Assembly: GCA_946478715.1 (NCBI GenBank)
Contig: CAMLDA010000005.1
Location: forward strand, 1 to 11,949
Direction of reading: 5' to 3'
DNA: 11,949 nt
From: an uncultured Candidatus Saccharibacteria bacterium
GTDB taxonomy: Bacteria; Patescibacteria; Saccharimonadia; Saccharimonadales; UBA10212
This document shows, one piece after another, positions 1-7,705 of this stretch. Under the pieces are notes generated by a model that saw only the letters and a program-made list of their open reading frames with translations, was not told the origin of the DNA and ran no database searches. The first letter of the stretch is position 1, and each line of letters starts with the position of its first letter. Position numbers and translations under genes: made by a program.

Positions 1-206
1 TAAAAGGGGACGTGGCGTCTTCTAATACCGGCGAAGACAACCTGGGGACCGTGAGCAACTGTGAATCAGGAACATGTAACGTGTCAGAAGTGGTCAATTA
101 CACCCCTGACGTGATGATGGGCGGCAACTTCTTTAGTGGCGGAAGCTCCAGCAGCACCAGCGGGCTGCCTGTGGATAGTGTCATATCTTTACCCCCGGTA
201 TTTTAG
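1..206 (+). CDS. 3' end of an unidentified upstream gene (partial)
   Basis: The frame is open from the left edge to a TAG at 204-206, so this is most likely the C-terminal end of a longer protein. A GTG at 12 could in principle start a 64-residue protein, but the G-rich stretch before it lies too close to be a good ribosome site. The visible part is rich in Ser, Gly and Asn, has two cysteines seven residues apart (NCESGTC) and a GGSSSSTSG stretch, and ends in a hydrophobic LPPVF. That composition suits the end of a secreted or pilus-associated protein, but I recognise no family. It is separated from pilM by a promoter, so it belongs to a different transcription unit. No terminator hairpin is visible after it. 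Confidence 0.5.
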   Translation, partial: KGDVASSNTGEDNLGTVSNCESGTCNVSEVVNYTPDVMMGGNFFSGGSSSSTSGLPVDSVISLPPVF

Positions 207-234
207 AAAAATCAGAAACAGCGGTCATAAAGTT

Positions 235-262
235 TTAACAATAAGCATAAGCTTGTTATAAT
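235..262 (+). promoter_or_regulatory. Promoter of the pilM-pilC operon
   Basis: A -35-like TTAACA (235-240) is followed after 16 nt by a perfect TATAAT (257-262), which also carries the extended -10 dinucleotide TG at 254-255. Transcription would start near 269, only about five nt before the pilM ATG at 274. There is no Shine-Dalgarno sequence in between. The heptamer CATAAGC (246-252) lies in the spacer. Confidence 0.75.
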
Positions 263-273
263 CGGAATTAATT

Positions 274-1311
274 ATGCGTGCATTAAGTGGGCAAACTGAC
301 TTCTTTGGACTGGATCTAGGCGTAACGGGAGTCAGGGCAGTAGAAATAAAAGGCGGAACAACAAAAAACCTGGTGCATTACGGCCATGCGGCTATTGAGG
401 GCGTGGCGGGTTTAAGCGATGCCCAGATGGACCGCAGCAAGGTGGCCACCGTGGTCAGCCAGCTGCTTAAGACTACCGGTATCCAGACCAGGAACGTGGC
501 GGTGAACCTGCCGTCGAACAGGGTATTCACAGCAGTGGTGGATATGGACAAGATGCCCGCCGAAGAGCTGGCTAAGACGATCCGTTTCCAGGCGGATTCA
601 TTCATACCCACGCCGCTGGCCGAATCCAAGATAGACTGGGCGCCGCTGGGCGATTCGCCTAAAGACCCTAAGAAAATCGAGGTACTACTTTCCAGTGCGC
701 CGAATAATTACATAGAGAGCCGGCTTGAGATGCTGGAGTCCCTTGGACTGAACGTCATAGCTTTTGAACCCGACAACATGGCGCTGGCCCGGTCGCTGAT
801 AGCCGCGGATGCTACCCAGCCGCAGATGATAATCGATATCGGCAGCGCGGCAACGGACCTGATTGTCACCTTTGGGCAGGTGCCGCACCTATCACGCTCT
901 ATACCCGTGGGATACCAGGCACTGATACAGTCGGCCGCCCAGTACCTTGGCATCGACCAGACGCAGGCCTATCAATTCGTCTTTAAATTCGGTCTTGGCA
1001 AGGACAAGCTGGAAGGCAAGGTCTACAGCGCTATCATCGGCACCATCGATAACCTGGTAGCCGAAATCGAAAAGTCCATAAACTTCTTTGAAGAGCGCTA
1101 TCCGGCGTCAAAGATTGAACGGGTCATAGTCACCGGCGGAGCAAGCTCGCTCCCGGAATTCCCGCTGTTCCTGGCTAATAAGTTCAACCTGAACGTTGAA
1201 ATAGGCAACCCGTGGAGGAATGTCAACTACCCGGCCCGGCTGCAGAATGAGCTGGCAGCGCTGTCCAACCACTTCGCGGTGGCCGTCGGCCTGGCGGAGA
1301 GGGACGCATGA
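274..1311 (+). CDS. pilM: PilM, actin-like ATPase of the T4P alignment complex
   Basis: The 345-residue product has the normal length and fold signature of PilM, the cytoplasmic actin/FtsA-like protein that binds the N-terminal tail of PilN and links the inner-membrane complex to the motor. Visible motifs are the N-terminal phosphate-1 loop FFGLDLGVTGVRAVEIK (about residues 11-27), the phosphate-2 motif IDIGSAATDL (from residue 187) and the adenosine-site motif VTGGASSLPEF (from residue 286). It is the first gene of the operon. Its ATG lies 11 nt after a TATAAT with no ribosome-binding sequence, so its mRNA is probably leaderless or nearly so. Its TGA overlaps the pilN start by four nt, indicating translational coupling. 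Function is assigned by family; ATP binding is inferred from the motifs. Confidence 0.93.
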   Translation: MRALSGQTDFFGLDLGVTGVRAVEIKGGTTKNLVHYGHAAIEGVAGLSDAQMDRSKVATVVSQLLKTTGIQTRNVAVNLPSNRVFTAVVDMDKMPAEELAKTIRFQADSFIPTPLAESKIDWAPLGDSPKDPKKIEVLLSSAPNNYIESRLEMLESLGLNVIAFEPDNMALARSLIAADATQPQMIIDIGSAATDLIVTFGQVPHLSRSIPVGYQALIQSAAQYLGIDQTQAYQFVFKFGLGKDKLEGKVYSAIIGTIDNLVAEIEKSINFFEERYPASKIERVIVTGGASSLPEFPLFLANKFNLNVEIGNPWRNVNYPARLQNELAALSNHFAVAVGLAERDA

Positions 1312-1988
1312 GCAAAGTGCAGTTCAACCTGCTGCCGGACAGCAAGCTGCAGCTCGACAAAGCCGAACGCACGCAGCACCTGGTCTACACCATAGCCGCA
1401 ATAGCTACCGTCTTTAGCGTGGTGCTTCTGCTGCTGATGCTGTTAGTCGTGGATGTCATGCAAAAGAAGATGATGGATAGCGCCGGCACCAAGGTGGACG
1501 CCGCCAGCAAGCAGCTAAGGGATTTGAATATAGACAAGGTGGTGACGGTCCAGAACCAGCTGCAGGCATTAACCGGCCTGCACCAGAACAAGCACATCAC
1601 ATCGCGTATCTTTGATTACCTGCCAAAAGTCACACCGCCCGGAGTGAGCATCAATAAGCTTGACCTTGATCTGGCCAAAAACACGCTGAACATATCGGGG
1701 ACCGCCGGTTCCCAGAAGGATGTTAATACCTTTGTGGATTCGCTGAAGCAGGCGACGTTCAAAGTTGGCGGCAGCGCGGCGGCTCCAGCCTTTCAGAACG
1801 TGGTGGAAAGCGGGTTCAGCATCAGCGGCAAGAGCGTCGGTTACTCAATCGACATGGGATTCGATCCGCAGCTGTTTTCTAACAACCTTAAGGATTCCCA
1901 AGGGAATATCGTTGCCCCTGTGATGTCATTAAGCGGCGGTTCTGCGCAGTCGGGTAATGTGTTCAGCGGTACTGGAGGCGGAAACTGA
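1308..1988 (+). CDS. pilN: PilN-like T4P inner-membrane assembly protein
   Basis: The 226-residue protein begins SKVQFNLLP, the short conserved NLLP tail by which PilN docks into PilM. One transmembrane helix follows at about residues 26-49, then a probable coiled coil (about 50-95) and an extracytoplasmic alpha/beta domain. The last 30 residues are Gly/Ser-rich and probably disordered. In characterised systems PilN pairs with PilO through the coiled coils and similar ferredoxin-like domains. A good Shine-Dalgarno (GGAGAGGG, 1296-1303) lies just before the ATG, which overlaps the pilM stop as ATGA. The next gene overlaps the stop by one nt. Position, topology and the NLLP motif together make the call secure, although the C-terminal domain is divergent. 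Confidence 0.88.
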   Translation: MSKVQFNLLPDSKLQLDKAERTQHLVYTIAAIATVFSVVLLLLMLLVVDVMQKKMMDSAGTKVDAASKQLRDLNIDKVVTVQNQLQALTGLHQNKHITSRIFDYLPKVTPPGVSINKLDLDLAKNTLNISGTAGSQKDVNTFVDSLKQATFKVGGSAAAPAFQNVVESGFSISGKSVGYSIDMGFDPQLFSNNLKDSQGNIVAPVMSLSGGSAQSGNVFSGTGGGN

Positions 1989-2677
1989 TGAAAAAGCCTA
2001 ACGTGAATGTCAGCACCAAATCGCTTCAGATAGATAAGGCGCAGCAAAAGATGCTGGGAATCGTGATGGCGGCCACCGTAGTCACCATTTTCTGCCTGAC
2101 GGGCTCTAAAGTCCTGGTGGGCAAGGCCATGTACCAGCAGCGGGTAATTAGCGCGCGCAACTCCTCGGCTACGCAGCTGTCCAATGATGTGGCGGACGCC
2201 AAAACGCTTACCACGCAGTATAAGGACGTGTTCATAGGGTCTGATTCGGTCAATATCATCGGCGGCAATGCCAACATCACATCTTCGTCATCGCAGGATG
2301 GAGATAACGGCAAGATAGTACTTGATGCGCTGCCGACTACCTATGATTTTCCGGCGCTGCTTACCAGTCTGTCTAACATGCTTGGCAGCGACGGGGTAGG
2401 GGTCCAGTCTATCGGCGGCACCGACCAGTCCACCACTATCACCAGCGATCCCACTTATAATCCTCAGACCCAGAAAATCGACCTGACTATCAGCGCTACC
2501 AGCACCTATAACGGCGCCAACAGGCTGCTGAAAGACCTGGAGCGGTCCATAAGGCCATTTGACGTCACCCACGTGTCGCTTAGCGGCGACCAGGGCAATA
2601 TGGTGATTAATCTTGACCTGACCACCTACTACCAGCCGGCCAAGACACTCATAATCCCCAGCAAGGAGATAAAATGA
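1988..2677 (+). CDS. pilO: PilO-like T4P inner-membrane assembly protein
   Basis: The 229-residue protein has a basic cytoplasmic start, one transmembrane helix at about residues 23-46, a helical stretch to about 85, a Ser/Asn/Asp-rich linker (about 95-112) and a C-terminal domain. The C-terminal half alternates strands and helices (for example LDLTISATSTYNGANRLL), as expected of the ferredoxin-like PilO domain. PilO would form the heterodimer with PilN. Sequence identity to classical PilO is too low for me to recognise it by motif alone, so the call rests on topology, size and its place after pilN. GGAGG at 1974-1978 is a strong ribosome site nine nt before the ATG. Start and stop overlap the neighbouring genes by one and four nt. 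Confidence 0.75.
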   Translation: MKKPNVNVSTKSLQIDKAQQKMLGIVMAATVVTIFCLTGSKVLVGKAMYQQRVISARNSSATQLSNDVADAKTLTTQYKDVFIGSDSVNIIGGNANITSSSSQDGDNGKIVLDALPTTYDFPALLTSLSNMLGSDGVGVQSIGGTDQSTTITSDPTYNPQTQKIDLTISATSTYNGANRLLKDLERSIRPFDVTHVSLSGDQGNMVINLDLTTYYQPAKTLIIPSKEIK

Positions 2678-2934
2678 AGCGCAACGACATAGCACTGTTG
2701 ATCGGCGTGGCTTTCTTTACCGCCATCTTCGCCTTTGTGGTGACCAGCCTTATATTCAAAGTCCCGTCCCGCAGCACCAAGGTGCCGGTGGCGGGCCAGA
2801 TTACCACAACGTTCCCCGATATCCGGCATGACCAACAGTACAACACCATATTCAACGATAACGCGCTGGACCCGGCGGTACCTTTGCAGGTGGGCAGCCA
2901 GAACGACCAGCCGTTCAGCGGTTCGTCGCAATAA
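2674..2934 (+). CDS. Small single-pass membrane protein between pilO and pilB
   Basis: The 86-residue protein has a short charged start (MKRND), one long hydrophobic helix at about residues 7-28 and a polar tail of about 55 residues rich in Pro, Asp, Gln and Ser. I recognise no domain. It occupies the slot where diderm bacteria encode PilP, but it has no lipoprotein cysteine and no PilP beta domain, so it is not an obvious PilP. It is tightly coupled to pilO (ATGA overlap) with a near-perfect ribosome site AAGGAG (2663-2668) at ideal spacing, so it is a real gene. The likely role is an accessory subunit of the PilN/PilO platform, with the tail outside the membrane. This is inference from context only. 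Confidence 0.72.
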   Translation: MKRNDIALLIGVAFFTAIFAFVVTSLIFKVPSRSTKVPVAGQITTTFPDIRHDQQYNTIFNDNALDPAVPLQVGSQNDQPFSGSSQ

Positions 2935-2958
2935 AAACAGAAAGGCAATAAACCCAAA

Positions 2959-4752
2959 ATGAGCGTCCTATCGGCAGCAGCTCAGACAAAGACAGAGGAT
3001 ATCCTGGTCCAGCAGGGTCTTTTGGATAAGGATGAGATGAAGCTGCTCAAGGAGCAGGCCAAGTCCAAGAACAAGCCTTTCTTCAGGATGCTTCTGGAAG
3101 AGGGCCGCATTACCGATGAACAGCTTACCAGGGCCCAGGCCGAAGCCAACGGCATGCCTTATGTGAACCTTAGCGAGGCCCGTATCAACGCGCAGGTGCT
3201 TGAGCTTCTGGATAAAGACGTGGCTGAACACTATATGGCGGTGCCGCTGGGGACCGAGGACGACAAGCTGGTCGTAGCCATGCTGGACGCCAATAATGTG
3301 CAGGCCGTCGACTTTCTGAGCGAAAAAATCGGCAAGTCACTTCACGTGTACGCCGCCAGCGAGTCCGGCATCCGGCATGTGCTGGAACAGTATGACCAGA
3401 CCCGCGGCATCAACGAGATATTGAACAAGCCTGCCGAGGCTGCCGCAGAAGGGCAGAAGGACTCCGACATACAGGTGCTGGGAAGCTCCGACCAGAAGGT
3501 GCAGACCATCGTCCAGGATTCGCCTATCAGCAAGGCTCTAAGCGCCATCATGAATTACGCCGCCCGCACCAAAGCCAGCGACATCCACATTGAACCGCTG
3601 CAAAAAGTACTCAAGATACGCATCCGCGTAGACGGCGTGCTGCGCGAGATAATGCAGCTGCCTAAAAGTTCGGAAGCCCCGCTTATCAGCCGTATCAAAA
3701 TCCTGTCTAATCTTAAGATTGACGAACACCGCACGCCGCAGGATGGACAGTTCACCATCCAGCTGGAAAACAGCCCGATTGATATTCGCGTGGCTGTCAG
3801 CCCGGTAATCTGGGGAGAGCAGGTTGTCATGCGTCTGCTGGATAAGTCCGGCACCAGCCTGAGACTGGAAGACATGGGCTACGCCGGCCGCTCACTTAGG
3901 ATTATCCGCGAGAGCCTGAAGCTGCCGCACGGTATGATCCTTACATCCGGCCCAACCGGTTCAGGTAAGTCGACGTCCATGTATGCGATGCTGAACGAAA
4001 TCAGGAGCGATTCCATCAATATCGTCACCCTGGAAGACCCGGTTGAATACAAGATGGAGGGAGTTAATCAGATACAGGTTAATCCGGACGTAGGCCTTAC
4101 GTTCGCTACGGGCCTGCGCTCCATACTGCGCCAGGACCCAGATGTGGTGATGGTGGGAGAGATCCGCGACAAAGAGACGGCCAGCCTGGCTGTCCAGGCC
4201 GCCCTGACCGGCCACCTGGTGTTCGCTACCCTGCACACCAACAGTGCCGCCGGCATCCTGCCGCGCCTGCTGGACATGGGCATCGAGCCGTTCCTGATTG
4301 CCAGCACGGTGCACACGGTTATCGGCCAGCGGCTGGTGCGCCGGATCGTAGAAGGCGGCCCAGGCTATAAATCCAAGGCGGCCGAAACCGAAGATATACA
4401 TAAGGTGCTGGGTAATCTGCTGCCCAAGAAGAAGGAAGACGTAGAAAAGGTGGCAAAAGACCTGGGGTACATCACCTTGCCTCTTGCCGACCAAAACGCT
4501 TATACTTTGTTCCAGGGGAAGGAAACCGCCGACAATCCTTCCGGCTACAAAGGCAGGCTTGGACTGTATGAAGTGTTCCAGATAAGCGAAACTATCCAGG
4601 ACCTTATCCTGAAGCATGCCCCAAGCTCGGCCATCCAAAAGGCCGCCCAGGACCAGGGTATGGTCACCATGAAGCAGGACGGCTACCTAAAAGCGCTGGC
4701 CGGCATAACAACGCTTACTGAAGTAAACAGGGTAGCGTCAGGCGACAGCTAA
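2959..4752 (+). CDS. pilB: PilB, T4P extension ATPase (GspE family), cysteine-free
   Basis: The 597-residue hexameric motor ATPase drives pilus polymerisation through PilC. The N-terminal 150 or so residues form a MshEN/T2SSE_N-type domain (LLDKDEMKLLKEQAK, then GRITDEQLTRAQAE). The central N2 domain contains KASDIHIEPL. The C-terminal ATPase domain has Walker A GPTGSGKS (331-338), an Asp-box region (VTLEDPVEY), Walker B DVVMVGEIRD (395-404, with E401 as the likely catalytic glutamate) and a His box GHLVFATLHTNSA. Length is normal. The usual zinc-binding tetracysteine motif after the QRLVRR helix is absent: the CxxC positions are replaced by VEGGPGYK and ETADNPSGYKGR, and the whole protein has no cysteine. 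The ribosome site is weak (AAAGG about 13 nt upstream). It lies 24 nt after the small membrane protein gene, in the same operon. Confidence 0.96.
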   Translation: MSVLSAAAQTKTEDILVQQGLLDKDEMKLLKEQAKSKNKPFFRMLLEEGRITDEQLTRAQAEANGMPYVNLSEARINAQVLELLDKDVAEHYMAVPLGTEDDKLVVAMLDANNVQAVDFLSEKIGKSLHVYAASESGIRHVLEQYDQTRGINEILNKPAEAAAEGQKDSDIQVLGSSDQKVQTIVQDSPISKALSAIMNYAARTKASDIHIEPLQKVLKIRIRVDGVLREIMQLPKSSEAPLISRIKILSNLKIDEHRTPQDGQFTIQLENSPIDIRVAVSPVIWGEQVVMRLLDKSGTSLRLEDMGYAGRSLRIIRESLKLPHGMILTSGPTGSGKSTSMYAMLNEIRSDSINIVTLEDPVEYKMEGVNQIQVNPDVGLTFATGLRSILRQDPDVVMVGEIRDKETASLAVQAALTGHLVFATLHTNSAAGILPRLLDMGIEPFLIASTVHTVIGQRLVRRIVEGGPGYKSKAAETEDIHKVLGNLLPKKKEDVEKVAKDLGYITLPLADQNAYTLFQGKETADNPSGYKGRLGLYEVFQISETIQDLILKHAPSSAIQKAAQDQGMVTMKQDGYLKALAGITTLTEVNRVASGDS

Positions 4753-4756
4753 GGAG
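4751..4756 (+). promoter_or_regulatory. Shine-Dalgarno that fixes the GTG start of pilT
   Basis: AAGGAG overlaps the last two bases of the pilB stop codon and ends 10 nt before the GTG at 4767. The next in-frame residues (QPPKIEILLEEVIKRKASDLHL) match the usual PilT start, so GTG is chosen as the initiation codon. Confidence 0.65.
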
Positions 4757-4766
4757 TATTAGAGAA

Positions 4767-5831
4767 GTGCAGCCACCAAAAATAGAAATCCTGCTGGAAG
4801 AAGTCATCAAGCGCAAAGCGTCAGACCTTCATTTAGAAGTCGGCTTGCCGCCCGTCCTTCGGGTTGACGGCGCCTTGGCCCCGCTGCCTAACCAGACACC
4901 CTTGGACGAAAAAGGCGTGGAGACACTGGTCTTCAGCCTGCTGGACGAAGACCAGAAGCAGATACTGCTGCGCGACAAGGAATTCGATTTTTCTTTCGCT
5001 TTCGGCGACCTAGGACGCTTTAGGGTTAACGCGTTCCACGAAAGGGGCAATCTGGCCGCGGCCATGCGGCTGATTCCGAACCAGATCAAGACCGTCCAGG
5101 AGCTGGGGCTGCCTCCCATATTGAATAATTTCGCCAATTTTCCCCGCGGGCTCGTGCTGGTAACCGGTCCTACGGGCTCTGGTAAATCATCAACCCTGGC
5201 CGCGCTCGTAGACAAGATAAACAGCGAACGAGCCTCGCATATCATCACCATAGAAGACCCGATTGAGTTCACCCATAAATCCAAGAAATCAGTGATAGTC
5301 CAGAGGGAAGTGCATTATGACACTTTCAGCTTTTCCACGGCACTGCGTTCGGCGCTGCGCCAGGATCCCAACGTGGTCCTTATCGGCGAGATGCGCGACC
5401 TGGAAACTATCGGCGCGGCCATCACTATCGCCGAAACCGGCCACCTGGTATTCGCCACGCTGCACACCAACAGCGCCAGCCAGAGTATCGACCGTATGGT
5501 GGATGTATTCCCGCCGCACCAGCAGCCCCAGGTGCGCTCACAGCTAGGCAACATCCTTATGGCTATCTGCTCGCAGCGCCTGGTGCCCGCTTTAGGCGGA
5601 GGCCGGGTTCCGGCGGCCGAGATACTGATTGCCACGCCCGCTGTTCGCAACATCATCCGCGAAGGCAAGAACTACCAGTTGGAAGCCGTTATCCAGACCG
5701 GTGCGGAGCATGGCATGCAAAGCATGGACCACACATTGGTCAACCTGGTCCACGGCGGCATAATCAGCTACGATGAGGCCCGGAATTACGCCGTTGACGT
5801 AGAAGAATTAGATAGGCTGATGCGGAGCTAG
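4767..5831 (+). CDS. pilT: PilT, T4P retraction ATPase
   Basis: The 354-residue product has typical PilT length and drives pilus depolymerisation and twitching. The N-terminal PAS-like part contains KASDLHLEVGLPPVLRVDG. Then come Walker A GPTGSGKSS (134-142), an Asp box IITIEDPIEF, Walker B VVLIGEMRD (GEMRD at 207-211) and a His box GHLVFATLHTNSA. The PilT-specific C-terminal signature appears as AVRNIIRE (292-299), a form of the AIRNLIRE motif needed for retraction, followed by QTGAEHGMQSMD. These features separate it from PilB and PilU-type paralogues with confidence. It starts with GTG, 14 nt after pilB, and ends two nt before pilC. Having both motors in the operon suggests dynamic, retractile pili rather than a secretion pseudopilus. 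Confidence 0.96.
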   Translation: MQPPKIEILLEEVIKRKASDLHLEVGLPPVLRVDGALAPLPNQTPLDEKGVETLVFSLLDEDQKQILLRDKEFDFSFAFGDLGRFRVNAFHERGNLAAAMRLIPNQIKTVQELGLPPILNNFANFPRGLVLVTGPTGSGKSSTLAALVDKINSERASHIITIEDPIEFTHKSKKSVIVQREVHYDTFSFSTALRSALRQDPNVVLIGEMRDLETIGAAITIAETGHLVFATLHTNSASQSIDRMVDVFPPHQQPQVRSQLGNILMAICSQRLVPALGGGRVPAAEILIATPAVRNIIREGKNYQLEAVIQTGAEHGMQSMDHTLVNLVHGGIISYDEARNYAVDVEELDRLMRS

Positions 5832-5833
5832 AT

Positions 5834-7045
5834 ATGCTGACTTATACTTATACCGCGCTTAACCCGATTGACGGCAAGAAGATACAGGCCGAAATCGAAG
5901 CCGAAAACGAGAAGTCGGCTGCTAAACTGCTGATAGACCGCGGCCTGTCGCCGCTGGATATCACCGTCAAGCATGAAAAAGCGGGCAGGGGCGTACGCAA
6001 AAGGGTCCCAGCCAAAGAAAAAGTGCTGTTTTCGCGCCAGCTCTCCACACTTATAAACTCCGGCCTGCCGCTTATCCAGAGCCTTAATATAGTCCGCGGG
6101 CAGACTAAGCATCCGGGGCTTAAAAGCGTCATAGAAAAGGTGATTGCCGATATTGAGGCCGGTTCATCTTTGGCGGCCGCGCTGCAGAAGTATCCGGATA
6201 CCTTTAATAATGTCTATGTCAGTCTTGTAGCCGCAGGCGAAGCTTCCGGTTCGCTGGACAAATCACTGGACCGTCTGGCCACCCAGCAAGAAAAAGACGC
6301 GGAGGTTATTTCTAAGGTCCGCGGCGCCATGATATACCCGGCCATCGTCATAGTCGTACTGTTCGCCATCATGATATTCATGACTACTACGGTTTTGCCG
6401 CAGGTAGCCGATATGTATAAATCGATTCCGGGAGCCCACTTGCCGTTCATAACGACTTCGCTGATTGGGTTTTCGCACTTTATCACCCATCTTTGGTGGG
6501 TGGCGCTGATGCTGCTTATAGCCATCATCTACGGCCTTAGAAGGTATCTGCGGACTCCAAAAGGGCGGTTTCAGCTGGATGGCCTCAAGATGAGGATGTG
6601 GCCGTTCGGGCCTCTGTTCATGAAGCTTTACATGGCCCGTTTCGCCCGTACGGCGTCCACGCTGATAGGCTCCGGGGTGCCAATGATCAAGATGCTGCAA
6701 ACCACGGCTGATGCCGTCGGTAATACTCAGATCACAGCCTCCATCATGAGGTCGGTAGAGCAGGTAAAAGGCGGGAAGAGTTTATCAGCCAGTATCAACG
6801 ACGACCCGAACTTCTTGGAGCTGGTGCCGGATATGATAAGCATCGGTGAACAATCCGGCTCCCTTGAGACTATGCTGGGCCGGGTAGCGGACTATTACGA
6901 AAAAGAAGTCGATACCCAGATTAAATCCATAAACACCATAATAGAGCCTGTCATGATGGTCGTGGTCGGTGTAATAGCGCTTATAATAGTGGCCGCCGTG
7001 CTGCTGCCGATATACGGCCTGGCAGGCAAGAATCTTGCCGGATAA
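5834..7045 (+). CDS. pilC: PilC, T4P inner-membrane platform protein
   Basis: The 403-residue member of the GspF/PilC family is the membrane platform turned by PilB and PilT. After a basic N-terminal cytoplasmic segment, the first T2SSF domain (about residues 65-190) contains VLFSRQLSTLINSGLPLIQSL. The second (about 265-395) contains FARTASTLIGSGVPMIKML, a clear internal duplicate. Both end in the typical E.SG.L pattern (GEASGSLDKSLDRLA and GEQSGSLETMLGRVA). Three transmembrane helices are visible at about 168-190, 217-237 and 372-396. GGAG (5824-5827) six nt before the ATG is a good ribosome site lying inside the end of pilT, and the genes are separated by two nt. It is the last gene of the densely packed part of the operon; a 104-nt gap follows. 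Confidence 0.95.
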   Translation: MLTYTYTALNPIDGKKIQAEIEAENEKSAAKLLIDRGLSPLDITVKHEKAGRGVRKRVPAKEKVLFSRQLSTLINSGLPLIQSLNIVRGQTKHPGLKSVIEKVIADIEAGSSLAAALQKYPDTFNNVYVSLVAAGEASGSLDKSLDRLATQQEKDAEVISKVRGAMIYPAIVIVVLFAIMIFMTTTVLPQVADMYKSIPGAHLPFITTSLIGFSHFITHLWWVALMLLIAIIYGLRRYLRTPKGRFQLDGLKMRMWPFGPLFMKLYMARFARTASTLIGSGVPMIKMLQTTADAVGNTQITASIMRSVEQVKGGKSLSASINDDPNFLELVPDMISIGEQSGSLETMLGRVADYYEKEVDTQIKSINTIIEPVMMVVVGVIALIIVAAVLLPIYGLAGKNLAG

Positions 7046-7056
7046 GCGGGCAATAG

Positions 7057-7072
7057 AAAAGCCTTGCTTTTT
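7057..7072 (+). terminator. Weak hairpin after pilC, possible partial terminator
   Basis: AAAAGC (7057-7062) and GCTTTT (7066-7071) form a six-bp stem with a three-nt loop, followed by only one further T. The stem is AU-rich, so termination would be leaky at best. It may reduce read-through from pilC into the pilin gene, or separate differently abundant mRNAs. Confidence 0.3.
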
Positions 7073-7091
7073 AAGCGAACTATTAGTAGGA

Positions 7092-7120
7092 TTACAAGCA
7101 TAAGCGCGATAAGCGATAAA
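7092..7120 (+). promoter_or_regulatory. Possible weak promoter of the major prepilin gene
   Basis: A TTACAA (7092-7097) lies 17 nt before GATAAA (7115-7120), a poor match to -35 and -10 boxes, within the AT-rich 104-nt leader. CATAAGC (7099-7105) lies between them. A highly expressed pilin would be expected to have its own promoter, but the match is weak. Confidence 0.3.
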
Positions 7121-7125
7121 TAAGA

Positions 7126-7147
7126 AAATGCAAAGGGGGCATTTGCA
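7126..7147 (+). promoter_or_regulatory. Two mutually exclusive hairpins over the pilin ribosome site
   Basis: Just before the prepilin ATG (7150), AAATGC (7126-7131) can pair with GCATTT (7139-7144), or TGCAAA (7129-7134) with TTTGCA (7142-7147). The pairings share bases and exclude each other. In the second the GGGGG run (7135-7139), the only SD-like stretch here, is entirely in the loop; in the first its last G is paired. This could tune pilin translation, but stems of six bp may arise by chance. Confidence 0.3.
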
Positions 7148-7149
7148 AA

Positions 7150-7626
7150 ATGTCAAAACTAAATAGAAAACAACAAGGCTTCACCATTATCGAAGTCATG
7201 ATAGTGCTGGCTATCGCCGCCGTCATATTGCTGGCGGTCTTCCTGGCGGTGCCGCAGCTGCAGCGCAATTCGCGCAACCAGCAGCGCAAGACTGATGTCG
7301 CCAATATCCTGGCCGGCGTCAACGAATACGCTTCTAACCAGAACGGCACACTGCCTACGCAGGTCTGTGTCAGCGGTAACGTTGTCAGTATCGGCGGGGG
7401 CGCGGCTTGCGGGTCCATCACCAGCAAGGTTGATGTGAATGTCAGCGGCCAGTTCACTACCTATAGCATAGCCGCTTACGCAGCCGGTCAGACCACAGCC
7501 GCCAACACGGTTAAGATTTACACCGCCGCTACCTGCAACGGCAACGCGCTGGCTTCCGGATCCGGCCGCTCAGTCGCCGCTTTCTACCAGATAGAACCGG
7601 CTACCGACCAGTGCCAGGCTTCCTAG
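7150..7626 (+). CDS. Type IV prepilin, probable major pilin
   Basis: The 158-residue preprotein has a short leader MSKLNRKQQG, a cleavage site G10|F11 and a mature helix FTIIEVMIVLAIAAVILLAVFL with the conserved Glu at mature position +5. PilD would cut after the Gly and methylate the new Phe. The amphipathic helix continues through about residue 58 (RKTDVANILAGVNEYASNQNG). A small globular domain rich in Ala, Ser, Thr and Gly follows, with four cysteines (VCVSG, AACGS, ATCNG, DQCQ) that could form two disulfides. Size, position right after pilC and a dedicated strong terminator fit the main structural pilin. Which pilin dominates the fibre cannot be read from sequence. The ribosome site is an unusual AAAGGGGG 10 nt upstream. 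Confidence 0.9.
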   Translation: MSKLNRKQQGFTIIEVMIVLAIAAVILLAVFLAVPQLQRNSRNQQRKTDVANILAGVNEYASNQNGTLPTQVCVSGNVVSIGGGAACGSITSKVDVNVSGQFTTYSIAAYAAGQTTAANTVKIYTAATCNGNALASGSGRSVAAFYQIEPATDQCQAS

Positions 7627-7654
7627 GCTAGATAAAGTAGCTTAAAGTCTCATG

Positions 7655-7686
7655 AACAAGCCCCCGGAAAGGGGCTTGTTTTATTT
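7655..7686 (+). terminator. Strong intrinsic terminator after the major prepilin
   Basis: AACAAGCCCC (7655-7664) pairs perfectly with GGGGCTTGTT (7671-7680) around a six-nt loop, followed by TTATTT. This 10-bp GC-rich stem with a T-tract is a textbook rho-independent terminator. It ends the pilM-to-pilin unit, and the next promoter element begins three nt later. Confidence 0.93.
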
Positions 7687-7688
7687 CG

Positions 7689-7697
7689 TGCTAACAT
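7689..7697 (+). promoter_or_regulatory. Extended -10 promoter of pilD
   Basis: TGCTAACAT gives an extended -10 dinucleotide TG and a TAACAT box ending eight nt before the pilD ATG at 7706. Transcription would start at or within one or two bases of the ATG. A -35 box would fall inside the terminator stem and none is apparent. CATAAGC (7695-7701) overlaps the box. Confidence 0.5.
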
Positions 7698-7705
7698 AAG
7701 CGGGA

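Noticed and set aside
3961..4638. 225-codon open frame on the - strand opposite pilB
   Set aside because: It lies wholly antisense to the conserved ATPase domain of pilB, shows no recognisable domain and no ribosome site; it is a shadow of biased codon use.
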